A stretch of DNA of 64,000 nt from Wenzhouxiangella sp. XN24 (GTDB taxonomy: Bacteria; Pseudomonadota; Gammaproteobacteria; Steroidobacterales; XN24): contig NZ_JAAMFG010000028.1 of the NCBI RefSeq assembly GCF_011064545.1, forward strand, positions 62,001-126,000, read 5' to 3'. Positions 41,752 to 50,241 of the stretch are shown piece after piece. A program made the translations under genes and the position numbers. Within the stretch, counting starts at the first letter, position 1. Each line of letters starts with the position of its first letter. The notes under the pieces were generated by a model. It searched no databases. It had not been told where the DNA came from and saw nothing but the letters and a program-made list of their open reading frames with translations.

Positions 41752-42714
41752 ATGATTCACGACAGCATTCTTTCCACGATCGGCCGTACGCCGGTGGTCC
41801 GTCTCAACAAGATCGGCCCCGGGCACACGACGATCTACGTGAAGATCGAGTCTTTCAATCCCATGGCCTCGGTGAAGGACCGGCTCGCCTTCGCCATCAT
41901 CGACGACGCGGAGAAACGCGGCGTTCTCAAGCCGGGACAGACGGTGGTGGAGGCCACCTCCGGCAATACGGGCATCGCTTTGGCCATGGTCTGCGCCGCC
42001 CGCGGTTATCCTTTCGTCGCCACCATGGTCGAGACCTTCTCGGTCGAGCGGCGCCGGGTGATGAAGGCGCTCGGCGCGAAGGTCATCCTCACGCCGGCCG
42101 CCGAGCGCGGCACAGGCATGGTGCGGCGCGCCGAGGAACTCGCGAAGAAGCATGGCTGGTTCCTGGCGCGACAATTCGAGAACGAAGCGAATCCGGCCTT
42201 TCACCGCAACACCACCGGACCCGAGATCCTCAGCGATTTCGCCGGCCGGCGACTGGACTACTGGGTGAGCGGCTGGGGTACGGGCGGCACGCTCACGGGT
42301 GCCGGCGAGATGCTCAAGCTCGCGCGGCCCGACCTGAAGATCGTGGCCACCGAGCCGGAGGGCGCCTCTCTCCTGGCGGGCAAGGAATGGAAACCGCACA
42401 AGATCCAGGGCTGGACGCCCGATTTCATTCCGCCGGTCCTGAACCGGCAGGTGTTCGACGAACTGGTCACGGTGACGGACGAGGAATCACGGGACTGCGC
42501 TCGCGCGCTTGCCACCCAAGAAGGCATCCTGGTGGGACTGTCCGCAGGCGGCACCCTGGCCGCCGCATTGAAGGTCGCGGAACAGGCCGAGCCCGGTGCG
42601 GTGCTGCTGGCCATGCTGCCCGATACCGGCGAACGTTACCTCAGCACCTACCTCTTCGAGGGGATCGACGAAAGCTCCGATGATGCGTGGCTGGAGGGTC
42701 TAGACTCGGATTGA
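41752..42714 (+). CDS. Cysteine synthase (O-acetylserine sulfhydrylase), CysK-like
   Basis: A PLP enzyme that joins O-acetylserine and sulfide to cysteine. The 320-residue protein has SFNPMASVKDRLA with the PLP lysine, the substrate loop EATSGNTGIALA, the phosphate loop GWGTGGTLTGAG and the serine motif GLSAGGTLAA. The start MIHDSILSTIGRTPVV (41752) is family-typical; an in-frame start 11 codons earlier lies in the inverted repeat and is unlikely. It faces cysB, consistent with CysB control. Confidence 0.94.
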   Translation: MIHDSILSTIGRTPVVRLNKIGPGHTTIYVKIESFNPMASVKDRLAFAIIDDAEKRGVLKPGQTVVEATSGNTGIALAMVCAARGYPFVATMVETFSVERRRVMKALGAKVILTPAAERGTGMVRRAEELAKKHGWFLARQFENEANPAFHRNTTGPEILSDFAGRRLDYWVSGWGTGGTLTGAGEMLKLARPDLKIVATEPEGASLLAGKEWKPHKIQGWTPDFIPPVLNRQVFDELVTVTDEESRDCARALATQEGILVGLSAGGTLAAALKVAEQAEPGAVLLAMLPDTGERYLSTYLFEGIDESSDDAWLEGLDSD

Positions 42715-42747
42715 GCGGTTTGCTCGAGGCCACGAGGAGCACACCCG

Positions 42748-43338
42748 ATGGGGAAGCGCATCGTCATCGTCCAGGGCCACCCCGACCCGGGCGGCGGCCA
42801 TTACGGCCATGCACTCGCACAAGCCTATCTCGAGGGCGCCGACGCGGCCGGCCACGAGGTCGAGATCCTGCCCGTCTCCGAGCTGGATTTCCCCTTGCTC
42901 AGGTCCAAGCTGGACTTCGAGAGCAACGAACCGCCGCCGGACATCGTGCGCTGCCAGGCGTCCATCGCGCGGGCCGACCACGTGGTCATCATTCACCCCC
43001 TGTGGCTGGGCTCGATGCCGGCACTCCTGAAGGGATTCCTCGAACAGGTTTTCCGGCCCGGCTTCGCTTTCGCCAAGCCGGACACGCCCGGCCGGCCGGG
43101 CGCCAAGCTCCTCAAGGGCAAGAGCGCCCGTGTGATCGTCACCATGGGCATGCCGGGCTTCGCCTACAAGTGGTTCTACCGTGCGCACGCAGTCAAGAGC
43201 CTGGAGCGCAATATTCTCGCCTTCACCGGCTTCGGGCCGATTCATCGCACTCTCATCGGCATGGTGGAAGCCAACGGCGACCGGGGCCGCAAGAAACGGC
43301 TGGCGGAGGTGCGCAAGCTGGGAAGCGAAGGCGCCTGA
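42748..43338 (+). CDS. NAD(P)H-dependent flavin oxidoreductase (KefF/MdaB-like, flavodoxin-2 fold)
   Basis: 196 residues with the fold's markers: IVIVQGHPDPGGGHYGHAL at the N-terminus, IIHPLWLGSMPALLKGFLEQV and FRPGFAF in the middle, and TMGMPGF near the flavin site. Such enzymes reduce quinones or azo compounds by two electrons, protecting against redox stress. The ATG has GAGGAG upstream. It follows the cysteine synthase gene by 33 nt, so co-transcription is possible. Confidence 0.87.
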   Translation: MGKRIVIVQGHPDPGGGHYGHALAQAYLEGADAAGHEVEILPVSELDFPLLRSKLDFESNEPPPDIVRCQASIARADHVVIIHPLWLGSMPALLKGFLEQVFRPGFAFAKPDTPGRPGAKLLKGKSARVIVTMGMPGFAYKWFYRAHAVKSLERNILAFTGFGPIHRTLIGMVEANGDRGRKKRLAEVRKLGSEGA

Positions 43339-43433
43339 CGCCCCGGACTTTGGTCCGGCGACATTTTCCCTGACAATGGGGGCCCGCGGTGCGACCCTTT
43401 CCGGTCGCCGTGCATACCAATCGGGAGCCTGAT

Positions 43434-43961
43434 GTGAGTTTGGAAACGCTGATGCGTCGTGTTCGTCTTCCTGCCGTGCTGAGCGCGGTCCTGCTGGCCG
43501 GTTGCGGCCAGCGCGCGGAACCGCCCGCAACGATTCCCCCGCCGATCGAGCCGCCCGCCGCCGCGGAGCAGAACGCGCCGGACGCGGACGAAAAAGACAC
43601 GCCGCCCGCGGCCGGGCAGCCCGCGGCAGCAGCCGACGCATCGCCGATCACCGTCACCGATGAGGACGACGGCCGGAGCCTGCGCCTGCAGACAGGCGAG
43701 GCGGTGATCGTGAAACTCCCTGCGGATCGCGCCGGCGGCATGACATGGATTCCGGCCGGCAACGCCCTCCCGGTGGTGGCCACCGACGGCCTGCCGGGCT
43801 TCGAGCCCGACACGGGCGCCGGCGGCGCGGGACCGGGCCTCGAGACCTGGCGTTTCATCGCCGCGGAGCCGGGGCAGGCCGAACTCGCGTTCGAGTACCG
43901 CGACCTGCAGGGAGGCGGCCCGCCGCTGAAAACCGTGGTGTATCGCTTCGAAGTGGAGTGA
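43434..43961 (+). CDS. Chagasin-like (I42) protease-inhibitor lipoprotein
   Basis: 175 residues: a lipoprotein signal (LSAVLLAGCGQ), a Pro/Ala-rich linker of about 55 residues, and a domain with GGMTWIPAGN, GAGGAGPGLETWRF and LAFEYR, resembling loops 2 and 4 of chagasin-type cysteine-protease inhibitors; loop 6 (usually RPW) is only RDL. The GTG at 43434 has GGGAG 6 nt upstream and gives the best signal peptide. Inhibitory activity is inferred from fold motifs only. Confidence 0.72.
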   Translation: MSLETLMRRVRLPAVLSAVLLAGCGQRAEPPATIPPPIEPPAAAEQNAPDADEKDTPPAAGQPAAAADASPITVTDEDDGRSLRLQTGEAVIVKLPADRAGGMTWIPAGNALPVVATDGLPGFEPDTGAGGAGPGLETWRFIAAEPGQAELAFEYRDLQGGGPPLKTVVYRFEVE

Positions 43962-44003
43962 TCCCGCCGCGCCGGGGCGCGTGCAAAAAACTGGGAGAAG
44001 ATC

Positions 44004-44351
44004 ATGTGGCGACTGGTTGCGCCGGCGCTGGCCTTGCTGCTCTTGGGCGCAAGTTTTTTTCGCGCCGGCAACGACATCATGGTGGGGGTGGTGGCAGGGC
44101 TGCTGGTGCTGCTCGCCGTGCCGCAGCCCTGGGCCGCGCGTGTCGTTCAAGGCGCGCTGGCACTGGGGGCGCTGCGCTGGCTGTGGCTGGCGTGGGCCAT
44201 GGCCAGCGTGCGCATGGCGGCCGACGTGCCGTATCTGCGCATGGTGCTGATTCTGGGCGCCGTGGCGGTACTCACGCTGCTGGCCATGGCCGTGTTCCGC
44301 AGCCGGCGGCTGCGGCGCTATTACCGCCTCGACACCGGCCCTGCGCCATGA
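44004..44351 (+). CDS. Small integral membrane protein
   Basis: 115 residues with about four hydrophobic helices (APALALLLLGASFF, MVGVVAGLLVLLAVPQPWA, ALRWLWLAWAMASVRMAA, MVLILGAVAVLTLLAMAVF) and a basic C-terminal tail (RSRRLRRYY). GGGAGAAG precedes the ATG. I do not recognise the family; it lies between a lipoprotein and a YbaN-like gene. Confidence 0.7.
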   Translation: MWRLVAPALALLLLGASFFRAGNDIMVGVVAGLLVLLAVPQPWAARVVQGALALGALRWLWLAWAMASVRMAADVPYLRMVLILGAVAVLTLLAMAVFRSRRLRRYYRLDTGPAP

Positions 44352-44391
44352 GTGACTTCCCCGCGGCCTCCCGGCCAGCTCCCGGCCAGCG

Positions 44392-44820
44392 ATGACGGAA
44401 CCACCGCGCCGGCGCCACCGGCTTCATACGCCCGAGACCTACCTGGATCATGCGGCACGCTGGATGCTGATCACCGCAGGCATGATCTGTGTCGGGCTGG
44501 GTGCGCTCGGCATCCTCTTGCCGGGACTGCCGACGACACCGTTCCTGCTGCTTGCCGCCTATTGTTTCGGGCGCAGTTCGGAACACTTCCACGGCTGGCT
44601 GCTGAATCACCGGTGGTTCGGCAGCTACGTGCGGAATTTCGAGGAGGGGCGCGGCATGACACGCCGCGGCAAGGCCACGACGCTGCTGGTCATGTGGCTG
44701 TCCTTCGGGGTGACGATCATCTTCTTCGTCCCGGTCGTGGTCGGACAGGTGGCCATGTTCCTGCTCGCGCTGGCCGTATCCGTGTACCTGCTGCGCCTGC
44801 CGACGCCGCCGACCCCCTGA
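44392..44820 (+). CDS. YbaN-family (DUF454) membrane protein
   Basis: 142 residues with the DUF454 signature: an N-terminal helix GMICVGLGALGILLPGLPTTPFLLLAAYCFGRSS, then FHGWLLNHRWFGSYVRNFEE and two further helices. The function of the family is unknown. Its stop codon abuts the stop of the convergent metallo-hydrolase gene at 44820/44821. Confidence 0.88.
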   Translation: MTEPPRRRHRLHTPETYLDHAARWMLITAGMICVGLGALGILLPGLPTTPFLLLAAYCFGRSSEHFHGWLLNHRWFGSYVRNFEEGRGMTRRGKATTLLVMWLSFGVTIIFFVPVVVGQVAMFLLALAVSVYLLRLPTPPTP

Positions 44821-45687
44821 CTAGAGGGTGTCGAGCGGGATACGCAGATAACGGGTGCCGTTGTCCTCGGGGTCCGGCAGCCGTCCGGCACGGATATTGA
44901 CCTGTACCGCCGGCAGGATCAGCGCGGGCATCCCCAGGGTCTCGTCCCGCGCCTGGCGCATCGCCACGAACGCCTCTTCCGTGGTGTTCGCGGTGATGTG
45001 AACGTTCTCCTGGCGCTGCTCGGCTACGCTCCATTCGCAGCGTGGATCCCGGTCCGCCGGTGGGTAGTCGTGGCACAGGAACAAGCGGGTCTCCGGCGAC
45101 AAGCGGTAGAGTTTCTGCACGGAACGAAACAGCTGTGCCGCGTCGCCGCCGGGGAAATCGCAACGCGCCGTGCCGTAATCCGGCGCGAACAGCGTATCGC
45201 CGACGAAAGCCGCATCGCCGAACAGGTAGGTGATGCTGTCGCTGGTATGACCCGGCGTGGCGAGAATCTCCAGGGGAATGTTTCCCACCATGAGTCGGTC
45301 GCCTTCGCCGAACAAGCGCTCGAACTGCCGGCCATCAACCGGGAAATCCTCGCCCAAGCCGTATATTTCGCTGAAAGCAGCCTGCACCGAGGCGATGCCC
45401 CGGCCGATGCCCACCGGCGCCCCGGTCCAGCGATGCAGGACGTGCGCGGCCGAAAGATGATCGGCATGGGCATGCGTCTCTAGAATCCAGGCCACCTGCA
45501 GGGCCTCGGCCGCCACGATCGCCATCAATGCCGCGGCGCTTGCAGTATCCGTCCGCGCGGCCGCGCCCTCGTAGTCGAGCACCGGGTCCACGATCACCGC
45601 CTGCCTGCTTTCGGGGTCCCAGGCGACGTAGGAAAAGGTGGATGTCGGCGGGTGATAAAAGCCGCGGACTTGCGGTGATCGAGCCAT
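44821..45687 (-). CDS. Metallo-beta-lactamase-fold hydrolase, persulfide dioxygenase-like (Blh/ETHE1 group)
   Basis: 288 residues. Metal ligands are visible in ETHAHADHLSAAHVL, ATPGHTSDSITYLF and FVGDTLFAPDYG, with LFLCHDYPP near the end, the ETHE1/Blh type rather than a lactamase. Such enzymes oxidise glutathione persulfide with a mononuclear iron. The ATG at 45685-45687 has GGAG 7 nt upstream. The divergent neighbour is a BigR-like sulfur-responsive repressor, matching the Blh-BigR arrangement of Xylella and Agrobacterium. Confidence 0.87.
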   Translation of the reverse strand: MARSPQVRGFYHPPTSTFSYVAWDPESRQAVIVDPVLDYEGAAARTDTASAAALMAIVAAEALQVAWILETHAHADHLSAAHVLHRWTGAPVGIGRGIASVQAAFSEIYGLGEDFPVDGRQFERLFGEGDRLMVGNIPLEILATPGHTSDSITYLFGDAAFVGDTLFAPDYGTARCDFPGGDAAQLFRSVQKLYRLSPETRLFLCHDYPPADRDPRCEWSVAEQRQENVHITANTTEEAFVAMRQARDETLGMPALILPAVQVNIRAGRLPDPEDNGTRYLRIPLDTL

Positions 45688-45811
45688 GCAGCACTCCATG
45701 TCGCTTCTGCAAGCCGCCGACCGGGCGGGGTCTGTAAGCGGCTTTATTATTTCCGATTTTACTAATTTAGGGAACTTCTCTTTTTTTTTACGATCGACTA
45801 GCATAGCGCTT
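45688..45811. promoter_or_regulatory. AT-rich divergent control region of the sulfide/persulfide pair
   Basis: The stretch 45741-45795 is far more AT-rich than its surroundings and contains TTATTATTT, TTTTACTAATTTAG and a run of ten T. On the minus strand TAAAAT is a possible -10 for the hydrolase gene. BigR-type repressors bind AT-rich dyads, so the operator probably lies here, but I cannot define a perfect palindrome. Confidence 0.4.
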
Positions 45812-46168
45812 ATGAGTACACGACCACATGATCTGCAGCCGAACAGCGGCAAGCTGTTGTCCTTCGATCCGGAGGAGATGCGTGCCCATGCGGACGAAGC
45901 GACGCGGCTGTTGAAAGCCCTGTCCAACAGTTCCCGGCTCATGGTCCTCTGCAGCCTCGCCAAGGGCGAACTCACCGTGGGACAGATCAACGAACGCGTA
46001 CCCCTGTCGCAATCCGCGCTGTCGCAGCACCTGGCGGTCCTGCGCCGCGATGGTCTCGTCCATACGCGCCGTTCGGCGCAGACCATCTACTACAGCATTG
46101 CCGACGGCCCCGCCGGGCGGCTGATCGAGACCCTGCACGACATCTTCTGCGGCAACAACGCAGACTGA
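45812..46168 (+). CDS. ArsR-family reactive-sulfur-species sensor (BigR/SqrR type)
   Basis: 118 residues with a winged helix (LKALSNSSRLMVLCSLAKGE, SQSALSQHLAVLRRDGLV). Two cysteines, Cys47 in VLCSLA and Cys113 in DIFCGNN, are 66 residues apart, the same spacing as the sensing pairs Cys42/Cys108 of BigR and Cys41/Cys107 of SqrR, which form a tetrasulfide or disulfide with persulfides and release DNA. It should repress the divergent hydrolase gene until sulfide or persulfide appears. Confidence 0.88.
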   Translation: MSTRPHDLQPNSGKLLSFDPEEMRAHADEATRLLKALSNSSRLMVLCSLAKGELTVGQINERVPLSQSALSQHLAVLRRDGLVHTRRSAQTIYYSIADGPAGRLIETLHDIFCGNNAD

Positions 46169-46427
46169 CCGTCCCCCGCCCTCCGGCGCATCACCCGATC
46201 GCGCCCGTCACAAGACACCTGCCTGAATCCGGTTGCGCCGTCACCGGCGAACTGCGCCTGGTGGCGGCCGTCATTCTGTAGAACCCGCGTACACGTTGCC
46301 CGCCTGTCGTGGCGAAGAGGCCGGGAATGGCCGCTCGCCAGCAGCGGCGAGGCCTGCATCGGAGTAACGATCATTGAATCCGAATCGTGCCGGCCGACGA
46401 TGTATAGCTTGTGGGTAACTTTTGCGG

Positions 46428-47006
46428 ATGAAAATCATGGCGCTGAAAACACCGTTCCCGATGCTGCTGGCCGTCTTCGGCGTGCTCCTGGCCGGCAGTG
46501 CCCCCGCGGCGATATCCGAGCCGGCCCCGGCAGGCGGCACCCCGGCGCTCGAAGGGCTGGTCGAGATCGGCAGCGGCGAAATGACATGGTTCGGCCTGGA
46601 GGTTTACGACGCGAGACTGCTCGATCCCGACGGCCAGTACGACGGTTCCGGCCAACAGGGGGCGCTTGCGCTCGAAATCACCTATCGACGGAACATCCCC
46701 CGGTCACGCCTGCTGGACACGACGGAGCGGGAGTGGAACCGCCTGGAGCGGGAACTCAACATCAGCGGACGATCGATGGTGCAGGACTGGCTCGGCCAGC
46801 TTGAGCAGATCTGGCCCGACGTGGCGCCGGGCGACCGCATCATCGCGGTCTACGAACCGGACGGCGCCACTCGCTTCTACGGCAACGACGGCCTCCTCGG
46901 TGTAGTAGAGGATCCGCGCTTCGGGCCGGCTTTCCTCGGCATCTGGCTGCATCCCGACACGCGAGCGGGCGACCTGCGCACCGCGCTGATCGGGGAACAG
47001 CAGTGA
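46428..47006 (+). CDS. Chalcone isomerase-like exported protein
   Basis: 192 residues: a signal peptide (MLLAVFGVLLAGSAPAA) and a chalcone-isomerase-like domain (GSGEMTWFGLEVYDARLL, LALEITYRRNIPRSRLL, FLGIWLHPDTRAGDLR). Bacterial members do not make flavonoids; they may bind fatty acids. It opens a seven-gene operon for lipid modification. The start is uncertain: ATG at 46428, or TTG two codons earlier. The preceding 259 nt hold no gene; TGTATA at 46401 is the only motif I note. Confidence 0.85.
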   Translation: MKIMALKTPFPMLLAVFGVLLAGSAPAAISEPAPAGGTPALEGLVEIGSGEMTWFGLEVYDARLLDPDGQYDGSGQQGALALEITYRRNIPRSRLLDTTEREWNRLERELNISGRSMVQDWLGQLEQIWPDVAPGDRIIAVYEPDGATRFYGNDGLLGVVEDPRFGPAFLGIWLHPDTRAGDLRTALIGEQQ

Positions 47007-47545
47007 TCGCGCGCCGCTACGCACTGTTGCTGCTGGTGTTGCTGGCCGCCGGCTGCACCACAGCGGTGGAGGACTACGCCGGCCGCGAGCCGAATCTTCA
47101 GCTGGACGAGTATTTCGATGGTCCGCTGGTGGCCTGGGGCATCCTCCAGGACCGCTCCGGCGAGGTCACGCGCAGCTTCCGCGTAGACATGGTCGGCCGC
47201 TGGGACGGCGATTCCGGGGTGCTGGAAGAGGACTTCGTCTGGAGCGACGGCGAAACGGAGCGCCGCGTATGGCGCTTTCGCAAGCTCGACGAGCACAACT
47301 ACATCGGCACGGCGGGCGACGTCGTCGGCGAGGCCGAGGGTCGCGCCTTCGGCAACGCCCTGCGATGGCGTTACACCCTCTCCCTGCCGTGGCGGGACGG
47401 CACGATCGACGTGCGTCTCGATGACTGGATGTGGCTGATCCAGGACGAGATCCTGGTGAATCGCTCGGAGATCCGCAAGTTCGGGTTCCGGGTCGCCGAA
47501 CTGACGATTTTTTTCCAGAAGCTGGAGCCCGACAATGCGCCTTGA
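47003..47545 (+). CDS. DUF3833 lipoprotein
   Basis: 180 residues: lipobox LLLVLLAAGC, then a lipocalin-like domain (LDEYFDGPLVAWGILQDRSG, DDWMWLIQDEILVNRSEIRKFG) typical of DUF3833. It starts at GTG overlapping the preceding stop. DUF3833 proteins travel with chalcone-isomerase-like, DUF1365 and CFA-synthase genes in many gammaproteobacteria; a lipid-carrier role is inferred. Confidence 0.87.
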   Translation: MIARRYALLLLVLLAAGCTTAVEDYAGREPNLQLDEYFDGPLVAWGILQDRSGEVTRSFRVDMVGRWDGDSGVLEEDFVWSDGETERRVWRFRKLDEHNYIGTAGDVVGEAEGRAFGNALRWRYTLSLPWRDGTIDVRLDDWMWLIQDEILVNRSEIRKFGFRVAELTIFFQKLEPDNAP

Positions 47546-48497
47546 TTCATCCATGGACACAGCCACTTCTTCTTCCCCCGACGCGCCGGTACGGGCCGGG
47601 CGCGACCACGGTGGTCATGACCGTATCGGCCGTCGCCCGATCAGCAACGCACAGGTCGTGACAGCTGCCGTGGGCGCGGGCGCAGGCGTGGCCGCGCTGT
47701 TTCCGATCCGCGTCGTTTCCCGCCTCACCGGCATCAACCCGGTCACGATCCGCGCGTGGGAGCGACGCTACGGCCTGGTCATGCCCGAACGTACGCCCGG
47801 TGGCCACCGACTCTACAGCCGCGCCGACGTCGAGGTGCTGCGCGCCGCCTCCCGCCTGGTCGAACAGGGGGTCTCCATCAGCCGGGCCAGCCGCCTGCTG
47901 GATGATCCCGTGCATCCTCGCGAGCATCGCGAAGACCGCTTGCTCGAACGGTTCCAGGAACGGCTCCATGCGCTCGACGAGGATGGCATGAGCGCGGTCC
48001 TCGAAGCATCGCTCAGCGCCGACGCGGAGGGTACCGACGAGCAATTGCTGGATCGGCTGCCGGGCCTCGTTCCGACCCTGCCACGCCTCGAGCAAAGGTT
48101 TCTCGATGGCTGGCTCGAGGGCCTGCTGGCCTTCCGCATCTACCAGCGTGTCGCCCAGCCGGGAGAGCGCCGCGTGCTCGTTTGCAGCCCCACAGATCCC
48201 GCCCATCGCACCTGGGCGCTGGTATTCGCGCTCGGACTGGTGGGTTCGGGCCTGCGTCCGGCGATGCTGTATGCCCCGCGACTCGACGACCTGGCCGAAG
48301 CCGTCCAGCGCATCGACGCGGTGGCGGTCGTACTGGGCGGCGGGGCACGCGCCTGGGCCGGCCTGGCGCCGGGAATGCTTGCCGCCCCCGCCTTTGTCGA
48401 AGACGCGGGCGAAGGTTTCCTCCCGCTCGGGCAGGAGATGGGCGATGCCAGGGCCCGGGTGATCAGCTTCCTCAGCACGGATGCAGACCCGTCGTGA
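47535..48497 (+). CDS. MerR-family regulator with a degenerate B12-binding-like C-terminal domain
   Basis: 320 residues. The MerR HTH is FPIRVVSRLTGINPVTIRAW, ERRYGLVMPERTPGGHRLYS at about 57-100. The C-terminal half has the layout of the B12-binding regulators LitR/CarH (RVLVCSPTDPAHRTWALVFAL) but not the cobalamin signature E/DxHxxG. A light or singlet-oxygen response like that of LitR is possible by position; B12 photochemistry looks unlikely. The ATG has GGAG 8 nt upstream and overlaps the DUF3833 gene by 11 nt. Confidence 0.85.
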   Translation: MRLDSSMDTATSSSPDAPVRAGRDHGGHDRIGRRPISNAQVVTAAVGAGAGVAALFPIRVVSRLTGINPVTIRAWERRYGLVMPERTPGGHRLYSRADVEVLRAASRLVEQGVSISRASRLLDDPVHPREHREDRLLERFQERLHALDEDGMSAVLEASLSADAEGTDEQLLDRLPGLVPTLPRLEQRFLDGWLEGLLAFRIYQRVAQPGERRVLVCSPTDPAHRTWALVFALGLVGSGLRPAMLYAPRLDDLAEAVQRIDAVAVVLGGGARAWAGLAPGMLAAPAFVEDAGEGFLPLGQEMGDARARVISFLSTDADPS

Positions 48498-48940
48498 CGC
48501 CGTCGCTCCGCTCTGCCGGGCCGGCGCCTGATGTCGTTGGTCGCCTCCAGGCGTTGTTCCAGGAACTGCGTGCAGACAATCTCGCCTTGCTGGACGGCGT
48601 GTACGCGACAGGCGTCACCTTCGAGGACCCGCTGCACCGCGTGGAAGGCCTCGCGGAACTGAAGGCCTATTTCGGCCGGCTCTATGCGGCAGTCGAATCC
48701 ATACGCTTCGACTTCGACACCGTCATCGCCGGCCCCGGGGAGGCAATGCTCACCTGGACCATGCGCATGAGACACGGCCGCCTGCGCAGCGGCGAGGAAC
48801 TGGCGCTTCCCGGCGCCACCCACATTCGCTTCGCGGAGCGAGTGCACTACCACCGAGACTATTTCGATGCCGGGGCATTGCTCTACGAGCGGCTCCCCGT
48901 GCTCGGGACAGTCATCCGGGCCATCCGCCGTCGCGTCTGA
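48494..48940 (+). CDS. NTF2-like / SnoaL-fold protein
   Basis: 148 residues starting at GTG, overlapping the regulator stop (GTGA). The cone-shaped fold is suggested by LFQELRADNLALLDGVYATG, VTFEDPLHRVEGLAELKAYF and HYHRDYFDAGALLYE. Such proteins accompany the FAD oxidoreductase in this conserved cluster; no catalytic role is known to me. Confidence 0.82.
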   Translation: MTPSLRSAGPAPDVVGRLQALFQELRADNLALLDGVYATGVTFEDPLHRVEGLAELKAYFGRLYAAVESIRFDFDTVIAGPGEAMLTWTMRMRHGRLRSGEELALPGATHIRFAERVHYHRDYFDAGALLYERLPVLGTVIRAIRRRV

Positions 48941-48963
48941 CGCGGAGAAGGAAAACAAGCATC

Positions 48964-50241
48964 ATGAAACTCGCCATCATCGGCAGCGGGATCTCCGGCC
49001 TGACGGCCGCCCACAAGCTCTGCCGGCAGCACGACATCACGGTCTTCGAGGCCAACGACTACATCGGTGGCCATACGAACACCGTGGACGTGGCGCTCGA
49101 GGGCCGCGACTGGGCGGTGGACACGGGGTTCATCGTCTTCAATGACTGGACCTATCCGAACTTCATTGCGCTGATGGATGAGATCGGGGTCGAGTCTCAA
49201 CCGAGCAACATGGGCTTCAGCGTGCAGTGCGAGCGCAGCGGACTCGAATACTGCGGCAGTTCGACCGCCCAACTGTTCGCGCAGCGGCGCAACCTGGTCA
49301 ACCCGGGCTTCTGGATGATGATCCGCAGCATCCTGCGCTTCAATCGAGAATCCCGAAAGCTGCTCTCCGAGGCCGACGATACCCTGGAGCTCGGAGCTTA
49401 TCTCGTCCGCGAAGGCTACTCGCGCCGCTTTGTCGAGCACTACATCGTGCCGATGGGCGCCGCGATCTGGTCCACGGACCCGCAGACGATGCTCAGTTTC
49501 CCGGCGCGGTATTTCGTCGAGTTTTTCGCCAACCACGGCCTGCTGTCGGTGAACGACCGGCCGCAGTGGCGCGTCATCCGTGGCGGCAGCCGCAGCTATG
49601 TCGGCCCCCTCACGGCGCCCTTTGCGGAGCGCATCCGCTTGAACGCGCCAGTCGCGCGGGTGCATCGCGACGAGTTCTCCGTGGAACTGGTGTTGCGTGA
49701 CGGCGAGCGCGAGACCTTCGATGCCGTGATTTTCGCCTGCCACAGTGACCAGGCCCTGGCGATGCTGGCGACGCCGACGGCGGCGGAGCGCGACGTGCTC
49801 GGCGCCATCCCGTACCAGCCCAACCTGGCCGTTCTCCATACGGACGAGCGCCTGTTGCCGCAACGCAGAAACGCGTGGGCCGCCTGGAATTACCGGATTC
49901 CAGCCTCGCCAAGGGACGCGGTATCCGTGACCTACAACATGAATATCCTGCAGGGCCTCGACGCACGCGCACAGTTGCTGGTCACGCTGAATCCGACGGT
50001 GGCGATCGATCCCGCGAAGATCATCCGAAAATTCGTCTACCAGCACCCCGTCTATACTCCGGAAGGGGTCGCGGCACAGCGCCGGCGGGATGAACTGATG
50101 GGGCAGGAGCGGAGTTTCTACTGCGGCGCATGGCTGGGCTACGGCTTTCACGAGGACGGCGTCAAGAGCGGACTTGCCGCCGCCGAAGCGGTACAGGAAT
50201 GGAGCCGGAATGCAGAGCTGCCTCTACTTCGGGCGGGTTAG
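48964..50241 (+). CDS. FAD-dependent amine-oxidase-like oxidoreductase
   Basis: 425 residues with the Rossmann dinucleotide motif AIIGSGISGLTAAHKL, the second FAD segment EANDYIGGHTNTVD, and the flavin-containing amine oxidase layout (RVIRGGSRSYVGPLTAPFAE). Proteins of this group lie next to CFA-like methyltransferases and may desaturate or oxidise methylated fatty acyl chains, as in furan-fatty-acid pathways; this is inference. GGAGAAGG precedes the ATG. Confidence 0.9.
   Translation: MKLAIIGSGISGLTAAHKLCRQHDITVFEANDYIGGHTNTVDVALEGRDWAVDTGFIVFNDWTYPNFIALMDEIGVESQPSNMGFSVQCERSGLEYCGSSTAQLFAQRRNLVNPGFWMMIRSILRFNRESRKLLSEADDTLELGAYLVREGYSRRFVEHYIVPMGAAIWSTDPQTMLSFPARYFVEFFANHGLLSVNDRPQWRVIRGGSRSYVGPLTAPFAERIRLNAPVARVHRDEFSVELVLRDGERETFDAVIFACHSDQALAMLATPTAAERDVLGAIPYQPNLAVLHTDERLLPQRRNAWAAWNYRIPASPRDAVSVTYNMNILQGLDARAQLLVTLNPTVAIDPAKIIRKFVYQHPVYTPEGVAAQRRRDELMGQERSFYCGAWLGYGFHEDGVKSGLAAAEAVQEWSRNAELPLLRAG

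Noticed and set aside
47535-48497. A CarH/LitR-type B12 photoreceptor
   Set aside because: The E/DxHxxG cobalamin signature is missing from the C-terminal domain, although overall layout and gene context are similar.
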